Below are positions 40,084 to 51,700 of a stretch of DNA of 64,000 nucleotides, one piece after another (the stretch's first letter is position 1; the number at the start of each line of letters is the position of its first letter). The position numbers were made by a program, and so were the translations under genes. The notes below the pieces were generated by a model. That model did no database searches and was not told the DNA's origin. It saw only the letters and a program-made list of their open reading frames with translations. Source of the stretch: Pontederia crassipes (taxonomy: Eukaryota > Streptophyta > Magnoliopsida > Commelinales > Pontederiaceae); the NCBI GenBank assembly GCA_030549335.1, contig JAUKPH010000022.1:372001-436000 (forward strand), read 5' to 3'.

Positions 40084-42451
40084 ATCACCTCTTACGGCAC
40101 CCAAAGGTTGTAATAAGTATCTATAACTTATTGCTTTGAACCTTACTATAATACTCTAATCCCCAAGAGCGTTATCTTTGATTGTAACGGTTCAACTTCG
40201 GTTTGAAATAGAGTTAAAGTTTTAAAGATCTATCACCTCTTACGACACCCAAAGGTTGTAATAAGTATCTATAACTTATAACTTTGAAACTTACTCTAAG
40301 ACTCCAATCCCCAAGAGCTTTATCTTTGATTGTAACGGTTCAACTTCGGTTTGCAATAGAGTTAAAGTACTAAAGATCTATCACCTCCTAGGACACCCAA
40401 AGGATGTAATAAGTATCTATAACTTATAGCTTTGAACCTAACTCTAAGACTCTAATCCCCAAGAGCTTTATCATTGATTGTAACGGTTCAACTTCGGATT
40501 GCAATAGAGTTAGAGTTCTAAAGATCTATCACCTCTTAGGACACCCAAAGGTTGTAATTAGTATCTATAACTTATAGCTTTGAACCTTACTCTAAGATTC
40601 TAATCCCCAAGAGCATTATCTTTGGTTGTAACGGTTCAACTTCGGTTTGAAATAGAGTTAAAGTTCTAAAGATCTATCACCTCTTAGGGCACCCAAAGGT
40701 TGTAATAAGTATCTATAACTTATAGCTTTGAACCTTACTCTAAGACTCTAATCCCCAAGAGCGTTATCTTTGATTGTAACGGTTCAACTTCGGTTTGAAA
40801 TAGAGTTAAAGTTCTAAAGATCTATCACCTCTTAGGACAACCAAAGGTTGTAATAAGTATCTATGACTTATAGCTTTGAACCTTACTCTAAGACTCTAAA
40901 CCCCAATAGCGTTATCTTTGATTGTAACGGTTCAACTTCGGTTTGAAATAGAGTTAAAGTTCTAAAGATCTATCACCTCTTAGGGCACCCAAAGGTTGTA
41001 ATAAGTATCTATAACTTATTGCTTTGAACCTTACTCTAATACTCTAATCCCCAAGAGCGTTATCTTTGATTGTAACGGTTCAACTTCGGTTTGAAATAGA
41101 GTTAAAGTTCTAAAGATCTATCACCTCCTAGGACACCCAAAGGATGTAATAAGTATCTATAACTTATAGCTTTGAACCTTACTCAAAGACTCTAATCCCC
41201 AAGAGCGTTATGTTTGATTGGAACGGTTCAACTTCGGTTTGAAATAGAGTTAAAGTTCTAAAGATCTATCACCTCTTAGGGCACCCAAAGGATGTAATAA
41301 GTATCTATAACTTATAGCTTTGAACCTTACTCTAAGACTCTAATCCCCAAGAGCGTTATCTTTGATTGTAACGGTTCAACTTCGGTTTGAAATAGAGTTA
41401 AAGTTTAAAAATCTATCACCTCTTAGGGCACCCAAAGGTTGTAATAAGTATCTATAACTTATAGCTTTGAACCTTACTCTAAGACTCTAAATCCCCAAGA
41501 GCGTTATCTTTGATTGTAACGGTTCAACTTCGGTTTGAAATAGAGTTAAAGTTCTAAAGATCTATCACCTCTTAGGACAACCAAAGGTTGTAATAAATAT
41601 CTATAACTTATAGCTCTGAACCTTACTCTAAGACTCTAAACCCCAAGAGCTTTATCTTTGATTGTAACGGTTCAACTTCGGTTTGAAATAGAGTTAAAGT
41701 TCTAAAGATCTATCACCTCCTAGGGCACCCAAAGGTAGTAATAAGTATCTATAACTTATAGCTTTGAACCTTACTCTAAGACTCTAATCCCCAAGAGCGT
41801 TATCTTTGATTGTAACGGTTCAACTTTGGTTTGAAATAGAGTTAAAGTTCTAAAGATCTATCACCTCCTAGAACACCCAAAGGTTGTAATAAGTGTCTAT
41901 AACTTATAGCTTTGAACCTAACTCTAAGACTCTAATCCCCAAGAGCGTTATCTTTGATTGTAACGGTTCAACTTTGGTTTGAAATAGAGTTAAAGTTCTA
42001 AAGATCTATCACCTCCTAGAACACCCAAAGGTTGTAATAAGTGTCTATAACTTATAGCTTTGAACCTAACTCTAAGACTCTAATCCCCAAGAGCGTTATC
42101 TTTGATTGTAACGGTTCAACTTCGGTTTGAAATAGAGTTAAAGTTCTAAAGATCTATCACCTCTTAGGGCACCCAAAGGTTGTAATAAGTATCTATAACT
42201 TATAGCTTTGAACCTTACTCTAAGACTCTAATCCCCAAGAGCGTTATCTTTGATTGTAACGGTTCAACTTCGGTTTGAAATAGAGTTAAAGTACTAAAGA
42301 TCTATCACCTCCTAGGACACCCAAAGGATGTAATAAGTATCTATAACTTATAGCTTTGAACCTAACTCTAAGACTCTAATCCCCAAGAGCTTTATCATTG
42401 ATTGTAACGGTTCAACTTCGGATTGCAATAGAGTTAGAGTTCTAAAGATCT
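40084..42451. repeat. 16-monomer tandem duplication, first copy (2368 bp)
   Basis: Sixteen monomers repeat at 42452-44819 with an offset of exactly 2368 bp. Shared rare variants include TTACGACACC (40243), GATTCTAATCC followed by TTTGGTTGTAAC, CTATGACTTATAG (about 40861), GTTATGTTTGATTGGAAC (about 41208), AAGTTTAAAAATC and AAATCCCC. This copy has a doubled GAACACC monomer (41860 and 42008) and a chimeric monomer (42156-42303). Confidence 0.88.
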
Positions 42452-44412
42452 ATCACCTCTTAGGGCACCCAAAGGTTGTAATAAGTATCTATAACTTATA
42501 GCCTTGAACCTTACTCTAATACTCTAATCCCCAAGAGCGTTATCTTTGATTGTAACGGTTCAACTTCGGTTTGAAATAGAGTTAAAGTTTTAAAGATCTA
42601 TCACCTCTTACGACACCCAAAGGTTGTAATAAGTATCTATAACTTATAACTTTGAAACTTACTCTAAGACTCCAATCCCCAAGAGCTTTATCTTTGATTG
42701 TAACGGTTCAACTTCGGTTTGCAATAGAGTTAAAGTACTAAAGATCTATCACCTCCTAGGACACCCAAAGGATGTAATAAGTATCTATAACTTATAGCTT
42801 TGAACCTAACTCTAAGACTCTAATCCCCAAGAGCTTTATCATTGATTGTAACGGTTCAACTTCGGATTGCAATAGAGTTAGAGTTCTAAAGATCTATCAC
42901 CTCTTAGGACACCCAAAGGTTGTAATAAGTATCTATAACTTATAGCTTTGAACCTTACTCTAAGATTCTAATCCCCAAGAGCATTATCTTTGGTTGTAAC
43001 GGTTCAACTTCGGTTTGAAATAGAGTTAAAGTTCTAAAGATCTATCACCTCTTAGGGCACCCAAAGGTTGTAATAAGTATCTATAACTTATAGCTTTGAA
43101 CCTTACTCTAAGACTCTAATCCCCAAGAGCGTTATCTTTGATTGTAACGGTTCAACTTCGGTTTGAAATAGAGTTAAAGTTCTAAAGATCTATCACCTCT
43201 TAGGACAACCAAAGGTTGTAATAAGTATCTATGACTTATAGCTTTGAACCTTACTCTAAGACTCTAAACCCCAATAGCGTTATCTTTGATTGTAACGGTT
43301 CAACTTCGGTTTGAAATAGAGTTAAAGTTCTAAAGATCTATCACCTCTTAGGGCACCCAAAGGTTGTAATAAGTATCTATAACTTATTGCTTTGAACCTT
43401 ACTCTAATACTCTAATCCCCAAGAGCGTTATCTTTGATTGTAACGGTTCAACTTCGGTTTGAAATAGAGTTAAAGTTCTAAAGATCTATCACCTCCTAGG
43501 ACACCCAAAGGATGTAATAAGTATCTATAACTTATAGCTTTGAACCTTACTCAAAGACTCTAATCCCCAAGAGCGTTATGTTTGATTGGAACGGTTCAAC
43601 TTCGGTTTGAAATAGAGTTAAAGTTCTAAAGATCTATCACCTCTTAGGGCACCCAAAGGATGTAATAAGTATCTATAACTTATAGCTTTGAACCTTACTC
43701 TAAGACTCTAATCCCCAAGAGCGTTATCTTTGATTGTAACGGTTCAACTTCGGTTTGAAATAGAGTTAAAGTTTAAAAATCTATCACCTCTTAGGGCACC
43801 CAAAGGTTGTAATAAGTATCTATAACTTATAGCTTTGAACCTTACTCTAAGACTCTAAATCCCCAAGAGCGTTATCTTTGATTGTAACGGTTCAACTTCG
43901 GTTTGAAATAGAGTTAAAGTTCTAAAGATCTATCACCTCTTAGGACAACCAAAGGTTGTAATAAATATCTATAACTTATAGCTCTGAACCTTACTCTAAG
44001 ACTCTAAACCCCAAGAGCTTTATCTTTGATTGTAACGGTTCAACTTCGGTTTGAAATAGAGTTAAAGTTCTAAAGATCTATCACCTCCTAGGGCACCCAA
44101 AGGTAGTAATAAGTATCTATAACTTATAGCTTTGAACCTTACTCTAAGACTCTAATCCCCAAGAGCGTTATCTTTGATTGTAACGGTTCAACTTTGGTTT
44201 GAAATAGAGTTAAAGTTCTAAAGATCTATCACCTCCTAGAACACCCAAAGGTTGTAATAAGTGTCTATAACTTATAGCTTTGAACCTAACTCTAAGACTC
44301 TAATCCCCAAGAGCGTTATCTTTGATTGTAACGGTTCAACTTCGGTTTGAAATAGAGTTAAAGTTCTAAAGATCTATCACCTCTTAGGGCACCCAAAGGT
44401 TGTAATAAGTAT

Positions 44413-44425
44413 CTATAACTTATAG
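44413..44425. other. Dyad CTATAAcTTATAG (one per monomer)
   Basis: Two perfect 6-bp inverted arms flank a single central C at monomer positions 38-50; the exemplar coordinates are given. Most monomers keep it. Variants that break it are TATAACTTTG (G to A), TTATTGC, ATACCTTTG and ACATATAG. The dyad could bind a dimeric protein or extrude a very short cruciform; neither is shown here. Confidence 0.8.
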
Positions 44426-44482
44426 CTTTGAACCTTACTCTAAGACTCTAATCCCCAAGAGCGTTATCTTTGATTGTAACGG

Positions 44483-44499
44483 TTCAACTTCGGTTTGAA
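44483..44499 (+). other. Potential C(UUCG)G hairpin in plus-strand transcripts
   Basis: TTCAAC, loop TTCG, then GTTTGAA can pair over six base pairs with one bulged U. The loop with its C-G closing pair is of the UNCG type, known to be unusually stable in RNA. The hairpin recurs in most monomers at positions 108-124. The CTCCGG variant keeps a UNCG loop (UCCG); CTTTGG, GGTTCCAC and CGGATTGCAAT variants weaken or break it. Whether the array is transcribed is unknown. Confidence 0.6.
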
Positions 44500-44517
44500 A
44501 TAGAGTTAAAGTTCTAA

Positions 44518-44523
44518 AGATCT
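44518..44523. other. BglII site marking the monomer register
   Basis: AGATCT closes nearly every monomer at positions 143-148, so BglII should cut this array into a 148-bp ladder. Sites are lost where I see AAGGATCT (about 9461, 17153, 27358, 34600), TTTAAAAATC (about 36225, 38150, 41405, 43773) and AAGATGTATC (about 50850, 56028). Confidence 0.9.
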
Positions 44524-44819
44524 ATCACCTCTTAGGACACCCAAAGGTTGTAATAAGTATCTATAACTTATAACTTTGAAACTTACTCTAAGACTCTAAT
44601 CCCCAAGAGCTTTATCTTTGATTGTAACGGTTCAACTTCGGTTTGCAATAGAGTTAAAGTACTAAAGATCTATCACCTCCTAGGACACCCAAAGGATGTA
44701 ATAAGTATCTATAACTTATAGCTTTGAACCTAACTCTAAGACTCTAATCCCCAAGAGCTTTATCATTGATTGTAACGGTTCAACTTCGGATTGCAATAGA
44801 GTTAGAGTTCTAAAGATCT

Positions 44820-44934
44820 ATCACCTCTTAGGGCACCCAAAGGTTGTAATAAGTATCTATAACTTATAGCCTTGAACCTTACTCTAATACTCTAATCCCT
44901 TCGGTTTGAAATAGAGTTAAAGTTCTAAAGATCT
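44820..44934. repeat. Truncated 115-bp monomer at the domain boundary
   Basis: The monomer reads normally to TCTAATCCC and then jumps directly to TTCGGTTTG at 44899/44900. Thirty-three bases are missing, including AACGG and two CpGs. It is the largest indel and the only grossly truncated monomer in the window. The junction has at most one base of homology (C). Monomer classes typical of the left domain (GACAACC, CTAAACCCC) end just before it. Confidence 0.95.
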
Positions 44935-46414
44935 ATCACCTCTTAGGGCACCCAAAGGTTGTAATAAGTGTCTATAACTTATAGCTTTGAACCTTACTCA
45001 AAGACTCTAATCCCCAAGAGCATTATCTTTGATTGTAACGGTTCAACTTCGGTTTGAAATAGAGTTAAAGTTCTAAAGATCTATCACCTCTTAGGGCACC
45101 CAAAGGTTGTAATAAGTATCTATAACTTATAGCTTTGAACCTTACTCTAAGACTCTAATCCCCAAGAGCGTTATCTTTGATTGTAACGGTTCAACTTCGG
45201 TTTGAAATAGAGTTTAAGTTCTAAAGATCTATCACCACTTAGGGCACCCAAAGGTTGTAATAAGTATCTATAACTTATAGCTTTGAACCTTACTCTAATA
45301 CTCTAATCCCCAAGAGCGTTATCTTTGATTGTAACAGTTCAACTTCGGTTTGAAATAAAGCTAAAGTTCCAAAGATCTATCACCTCTTAGGGCACCCAAA
45401 GGTTGTAATAAGTATCTATAACTTATTGCTATGAACCTTACTCTAAGACTCTAATCCCCAAGAGCGTTATGTTTGATTGTAACGGTTCAACTTCGGTTTG
45501 AAATAGAGTTAAAGTTCTAAAGATCTATCACCTCTTAGGGCACCCAAAGGTTGTAATAAGTGTCTATAACTTATAGCCTTGAACCTAACTCTAAGACTCT
45601 AATCCCCAAGAGCGTTATATTTGATTGTAACGGTTCAACTTCGGTTTGAAATAGAGTTAAAGTTCTAAAGATCTATCACCTCTTAGGGCACCCAAAGGTT
45701 GTAATAAGTATCTATAACTTATACCATTGAACCTTACTCAAAGACTCTAATCCCCAAGAGCGTTATGTTTGATTGGAACGGTTCAACTTCGGTTTGAAAT
45801 AGAGTTAAAGTTCTAAAGATCTATCACCACTTAGGGCACGCAAAGGTTGTAATAAGTATCTATAACTTATAGCCTTGAACCTTACTCTAATACTTTAATC
45901 CCCAAGAGCGTTATCTTTGATTGTAACGGTTCAACTCCGGTTTGAAATAGAGTTAAAGTTCTAAAGATCTATCACCTCTTAGGGCACCCAAAGGTTGTAA
46001 TAAGTGTCTATAACTTATACCTTTGAACCTTACTCTAAGACTCTAATCCCCAAGAGCGTTATCTTTGATTGTAACGGTTCAACTTCGGTTTGAAATAGAG
46101 TTAAAGTTCTAAAGATCTATCACCTCTTAGGGCACCCAAAGGTTGTAATAAGTATCTATAACTTATAGCTTTGAACCTTACTCTAAGACTCTAATCCCCA
46201 AGAGCGTTATCTTTGATTGTAACGGTTCAACTTCGGTTTGAAATAGAGTTAATGTTCTAAAGATCTATCACCTCCTAGGGCACCCAAAGGTTGTAATAAG
46301 TATCTATAACTTATAGCTTTGAACCTTACTCTAATACTCTAATCCCCAAGAGCGTTATCTTTGATTGTAACGGTTCAACTTCGGTTTGAAATAGAGTTAA
46401 AGTTCTAAAGATCT
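44935..46414. repeat. Start of right domain: variant-rich monomers
   Basis: Ten monomers introduce right-domain classes: ACTCAAAGAC with GCATTATC (44935), GTTTAAG (45083), CACCACTTAGGG with TAATACTC (45231), TTATTGC (45379), TAGCCTTG with GTGTCT, ATACCATTG (about 45721) and CTCCGG (about 45935). Several single-copy changes (TAAAGCTAAAG near 45357, ACGCAAAGG near 45839) suggest a less homogenised edge. No other element is present. Confidence 0.8.
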
Positions 46415-47598
46415 ATCACCACTTAGAACACCCAAAGGTTGTAATAAGTGTCTATAACTTATAGCTTTGAACCTAACTCTAAGACTCTAATCCCCAAGAG
46501 CGTTATCTTTGATTGTAACGGTTCAACTTCGGTTTGAAATAGAGTTAAAGTTCTAAAGATCTATCACCTCTTAGGGCACCCAAAGGTTGTAATAAGTATC
46601 TATAACTTATAGCTTTGAACCTTACTCAAAGACTCTAATCCCCAAGAGCGTTATGTTTGATTGGAACGGTTCAACTTCGGTTTGAAATAGAGTTAAAGTT
46701 CTAAAGATCTATCACCTCTTAGGGCACCCAAAGGTTGTAATAAGTATCTTTAACTTATAGCCTTGAACCTTACTCTAATACTCTAATCCCCAAGAGCGTT
46801 ATCTTTGATTGTAACGGTTCAACTCCGGTTTGAAATAGAGTTAAAGTTCTAAAGATCTATCACCTCTTAGGGCACCCAAAGGTTGTAATAAGTGTCTATA
46901 ACTTATACCTTTGAACCTTACTCTAAGACTCTAATCCCCAAGAGCGTTATCTTTGATTGTAACGGTTCAACTTCGGTTTGAAATAGAGTTAAAGTTCTAA
47001 AGATCTATCACCTCTTAGGGCACCCAAAGGTTGTAATAAGTATCTATAACTTATAGCTTTGAACCTTACTCTAAGACTCTAATCCCCAAGAGCGTTATCT
47101 TTGATTGTAACGGTTCAACTTCGGTTTGAAATAGAGTTTAAGTTCTAAAGATCTATCACCACTTAGGGCACCCAAAGGTTGTAATAAGTATCTATAACTT
47201 ATAGTTTTGAACCTTACTCTAATACTCTAATCCCCAAGAGCGTTATCTTTGATTGTAACGGTTCAACTTCGGTTTGAAATAGAGTTAAAGTTCCAAAGAT
47301 CTATCACCTCTTAGGGCACCCAAAGGTTGTAATAAGTATCTATAACTTATTGCTTTGAACCTTACTCTAAGACTCTAATCCCCAAGAGCGTTATCTTTGA
47401 TTGTAACGGTTCAACTTCGGTTTGAAATAGAGTTAAAGTTCTAAAGATCTATCACCTCTTAGAACACCCAAAGGTTGTAATAAGTGTCTATAACTTATAG
47501 CTTTGAACCTAACTCTAAGACTCTAATCCCCAAGAGCGCTATCTTTGATTGTAACGGTTCAACTTCGGTTTGAAATAGAGTTAAAGTTCTAAAGATCT
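46415..47598. repeat. 8-monomer HOR of the right domain, copy 1 (1184 bp)
   Basis: Eight classes in order: CACCACTTAGAACACC (46415); ACTCAAAGAC with TTGATTGGAAC (46563); TAGCCTTG, TAATACTC, CTCCGG (46711); GTGTCT with ATACCTTTG (46859); GAGTTTAAG (47007); CACCACTTAGGG with GTTCCAAAG (47155); TTATTGC (47303); GAACACC with CCTAACTC (47451). The same order restarts at 47599. Confidence 0.85.
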
Positions 47599-48782
47599 AT
47601 CACCACTTAGAACACCCAAAGGTTGTAATAAGTGTCTATAACTTATAGCTTTGAACCTAACTCTAAGACTCTAATCCCCAAGAGCGTTATCTTTGATTGT
47701 AACGGTTCAACTTCGGTTTGAAATAGAGTTAAAGTTCTAAAGATCTATCACCTCTTAGGGCACCCAAAGGTTGTAATAAGTATCTATAACTTATAGCTTT
47801 GAACCTTACTCAAAGACTCTAATCCCCAAGAGCGTTATGTTTGATTGGAACGGTTCAACTTCGGTTTGAAATAGAGTTAAAGTTCTAAAGATCTATCACC
47901 TCTTAGGGCACCCAAAGGTTGTAATAAGTATCTATAACTTATAGCCTTGAACCTTACTCTAATACTCTAATCCCCAAGAGCGTTATCTTTGATTGTAACA
48001 GTTCAACTCCGGTTTGAAATAGAGTTAAAGTTCTAAAGATCTATCACCTCTTAGGGCACCCAAAGGTTGTAATAAGTGTCTATAACTTATACCTTTGAAC
48101 CTTACTCTAAGACTCTAATCCCCAAGAGCGTTATCTTTGATTGTAACGGTTCAACTTCGGTTTGAAATAGAGTTAAAGTTCTAAAGATCTATCACCTCTT
48201 AGGGCACCCAAAGGTTGTAATAAGTATCTATAACTTATAGCTTTGAACCTTACTCTAAGACTCTAATCCCCAAGAGCGTTATCTTTGATTGTAACGGTTC
48301 AACTTCGGTTTGAAATAGAGTTTAAGTTCTAAAGATCTATCACCACTTAGGGCACCCAAAGGTTGTAATAAGTATCTATAACTTATAGCTTTGAACCTTA
48401 CTCTAATACTCTAATCCCCAAGAGCGTTATCTTTGATTGTAACGGTTCAACTTCGGTTTGAAATAGAGTTAAAGTTCTAAAGATCTATCACCTCTTAGGG
48501 CACCCAAAGGTTGTAATAAGTATCTATAACTTATTGCTTTGAACCTTACTATAAGACTCTAATCCCCAAGAGCGTTATCTTTGATTGTAACGGTTCAACT
48601 TCGGTTTGAAATAGACTTAAAGTTCTAAAGATCTATCACCTCTTAGAACACCCAAAGGTTGTAATAAGTGTCTATAACTTATAGCTTTGAACCTAACTCT
48701 AAGACTCTAATCCCCAAGAGCGTTATCTTTGATTGTAACGGTTCAACTTCGGTTTGAAATAGAGTTAAAGTTCTAAAGATCT
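47599..48782. repeat. 8-monomer HOR of the right domain, copy 2 (1184 bp)
   Basis: Second in-register copy, exactly 1184 bp after the first. Differences include TGTAACAGTTC (about 47996), ATCTATAAC where copy 1 has ATCTTTAAC (about 46746), and ACTATAAGAC (about 48549). The next cycle from 48783 drops the CACCACTTAGAACACC monomer, giving a 7-monomer variant. Confidence 0.85.
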
Positions 48783-51700
48783 ATCACCTCTTAGGGCACC
48801 CAAAGGTTGTAATAAGTATCTATAACTTATAGCTTTGAACCTTACTCAAAGACTCTAATCCCCAAGAGCGTTATGTTTGATTGTAACGGTTCAACTTCGG
48901 TTTGAAATAGAGTTAAAGTTCTAAAGATCTATCACCTCTTAGGGCACCCAAAGGTTGTAATAAGTATCTATAACTTATAGCCTTGAACCTTACTCTAATA
49001 CTCTAATCCCCAAGAGCGTTATCTTTGATTGTAACGGTTCAACTTCGGTTTGAAATAGAGTTAAAGTTCTAAAGATCTATCACCTCTTAGGGCACCCAAA
49101 GGTTGTAATAAGTATCTATAACTTATACCTTTGAACCTTACTCTAAGACTCTAATCCCCAAGAGCGTTATCTTTGATTGTAACGGTTCAACTTCGGTTTG
49201 AAATAGAGTTAAAGTTCTAAAGATCTATCACCTCTTAGGGCACCCAAAGGTTGTAATAAGTATCTATAACTTATACCTTTGAACCTTACTCTAAGACTCT
49301 AATCCCCAAGAGCGTTATCTTTGATTGTAACGGTTCAACTTCGGTTTGAAATAGAGTTAATGTTCTAAAGATCTATCACCTCCTAGGGCACCCAAAGGTT
49401 GTAATAAGTATCTATAACTTATTGCTTTGAACCTTACTCTAAGACTCTAATCCCCAAGAGCGTTGTCTTTGATTGTAACGGTTCAACTTCGGTTTGAAAT
49501 AGAGTTAAAGTTCTAAAGATCTATCACCTCTTAGAACACCCAAAGGTTGTAATAAGTGTCTATAACTTATAGCTTTGAACCTAACTCTAAGACTCTAATC
49601 CCCAAGAGCGTTATCTTTGATTGTAACGGTTCAACTTCGGTTTGAAATAGAGTTAAAGTTCCAAAGATCTATCACCTCCTAGGGCACCCAAAGGTTGTAA
49701 TAAGTATCTATAACTTATTGCTTTGAACCTTACTCTAAGACTCTAATCTCCAAGAGCGTTATCTTTGATTGTAACAGTTCAACTTCGGTTTGAAATAGAG
49801 TTAAAGTTCTAAAGATCTATCACCTCTTAGAACACCCAAAGGTTGTAATAAGTGTCTATAACTTATAGCTTTGAACCTAACTCTAAGACTCTAATCCCCA
49901 AGAGCGTTATCTTTGATTGTAACGGTTCAACTTCGGTTTGAAATAGAGTTAAAATTCTAAAGATCTATCACCTCTTAGGGCACCCAAAGGTTGTAATAAG
50001 TATCTATAACTTATAGCTTTGAACCTTACTCAAAGACTCTAATCCCCAAGAGCGTTATGTTTCATTGTAACGGTTCAACTTTGGTTTGAAATAGAGTTAA
50101 ATTCTAAAGATCTATCACCTCTTAGGGCACCCGAAGGTTGTAATAAGTGTCTATAACTTATAGCTTTGAACCTAACTCTAAGACTCTAATCCCCAAGAGC
50201 GTTATCTTTGATTGTAACGGTTCAACTTCGGTTTGAAATAGAGTTAAAGTTCTAAAGATCTATCACCTCTTAGGGCACCCAAATGTTGTAATAAGTATCT
50301 ATAACTTATAGCTTTGAACCTTACTCAAAGACTCTAATCCCCAAGAGCGTTATGTTTCATTGTAACGGTTCAACTTTGGTTTGAAATAGAGTTAAATTCT
50401 AAAGATCTATCACCTCTTAGGGCACCCGAAGGTTGTAATAAGTGTCTATAACTTATAGCTTTGAACCTAACTCTAAGACTCTAATCCCCAAGAGCGTTAT
50501 CTTTGATTGTAACGGTTCAACTTCGGTTTGAAATAGAGTTTAAATTCTAAAGATCTATCACCACATAGGGCACCCAAAGGTTGTAATAAGTATCTATAAC
50601 TTATAGCTTTGAACCTTACTCTAATACTCTAATCCCCAAGAGCGTTATCTTTGATTGTAACGGTTCAACTTCGGTTTGAAATAGAGTTAAAGTTCCAAAG
50701 ATCTATCACCTCTTAGGGCACCCAAAGGTTGTAATAAGTATCTATAACTTATTGCTTTGAACCTTACTCTAAGACTCGAATCCCCAAGAGCGTTATCTTT
50801 GATTGTAACGGTTCAACTTCGTTTTGAAATAGAGTTAAAGTTCTAAAGATGTATCACCTCTTAGAACACCCAAAGGTTGTAATAAGTGTCTATAACTTAT
50901 ATCTTTGAACCTAACTCTAAGACTCTAATCCCCAAGAGCGTTATCTTTGATTGTAACGGTTCAACTTCGGTTTGAAATAGAGTTAAAGTTCTAAAGATCT
51001 ATCACCTCTTAGGGCACCCAAAGGTTGTAATAAGTATCTATAACTTATAGCTTTGAACCTTACTCAAAGACTCTAATCCCCAAGAGCGTTATCTTTGATT
51101 GTAACGGTTCAACTTCGGTTTGAAATAGAGTTTAAGTTCTAAAGATCTATCACCTCTTAGGGCACCCAAAGGTTGTAATAAGTATCTATAACTTATAGCT
51201 TTGAACCTAACTCTAAGACTCTAATCCCCAAGAGCGTTATCTTTGATTGTAACGGTTCAACTTCAGTTTGAAATAGAGTTAAAGTTCTAAAGATCTTTCA
51301 CCTCTTAGGGCACCCAAAGGTTGTAATAAGTATCTATAAGTTATAGCTTTGAACCTTACTCAAAGACTCTAATCCCCAAGAGCGTTATCCTTGATTGTAA
51401 CGGTTCAACTTCGGTTTGAAATAGAGTTAAAGTTCTAAAGATCTATCACCTCTTTGGGCACCCAAAGGTTGTAATAAGTATCTATAACTTATAGCTTTGA
51501 ACCTTACTCAAAGACTCTAATCCCCAAGAGCGTTATGTTTGATTGGAACGGTTCAACTTCGGTTTGAAATAGAGTTAAAGTTCTAAAGATCTATCACCTC
51601 TTAGGGCACCCAAAGGTTGTAATAAGTATCTTTAACTTATAGCCTTGAACCTTACTCTAATACTCTAATCCCCAAGAGCGTTATCTTTGATTGTAACGGT

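Larger units (their letters stand above)
44376..44523 (+). repeat. Exemplar monomer matching the consensus
   Basis: This 148-bp copy matches the consensus I derived by eye at every position and can serve as the reference monomer. Landmarks in monomer numbering are: ATCACCTC at 1-8; GGGCACCC at 12-19; the dyad CTATAAcTTATAG at 38-50; paired CTCTAA hexamers at 63-68 and 71-76; AACGG at 103-107; the hairpin TTCAACttcgGTTTGAA at 108-124; and the BglII site AGATCT at 143-148. Three CpG sites lie at 87-88, 105-106 and 116-117. Base composition is 53 G/C of 148. The monomer is within one base of the 147 bp wrapped in a nucleosome core, with no linker allowance. Confidence 0.93.
42452..44819. repeat. 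16-monomer tandem duplication, second copy (2368 bp)
   Basis: Second copy in exact register. Where the first copy has two GAACACC monomers and a chimera, this one has a single GAACACC monomer (44228), a consensus monomer (44376) and a GAAACTTAC monomer (44524), so total length is unchanged. Its final junction monomer begins GGGCACC with TAGCCTTGAACC, the same as the monomer at 42452. Confidence 0.88.

Noticed and set aside
44411..44425. TATA-box-like promoter in TCTATAACTTATAG
   Set aside because: The motif is part of the dyad in every monomer, with no start-site context, terminator or coding frame. Transcription cannot be claimed from it.
44488..44504. Possible CENP-B box around CTTCGGTTTGAAATAG
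   Set aside because: Only TTCG matches the core pattern. The required A at position 10 and CGGG at 13-16 are absent, and no variant class restores them.
44376..44523. Monomer built from two 74-bp halves
   Set aside because: TTGTAA and TCTAA recur 74 bp apart, but aligning positions 24-74 with 98-148 gives mostly mismatches between these islands, consistent with chance in AT-rich DNA.
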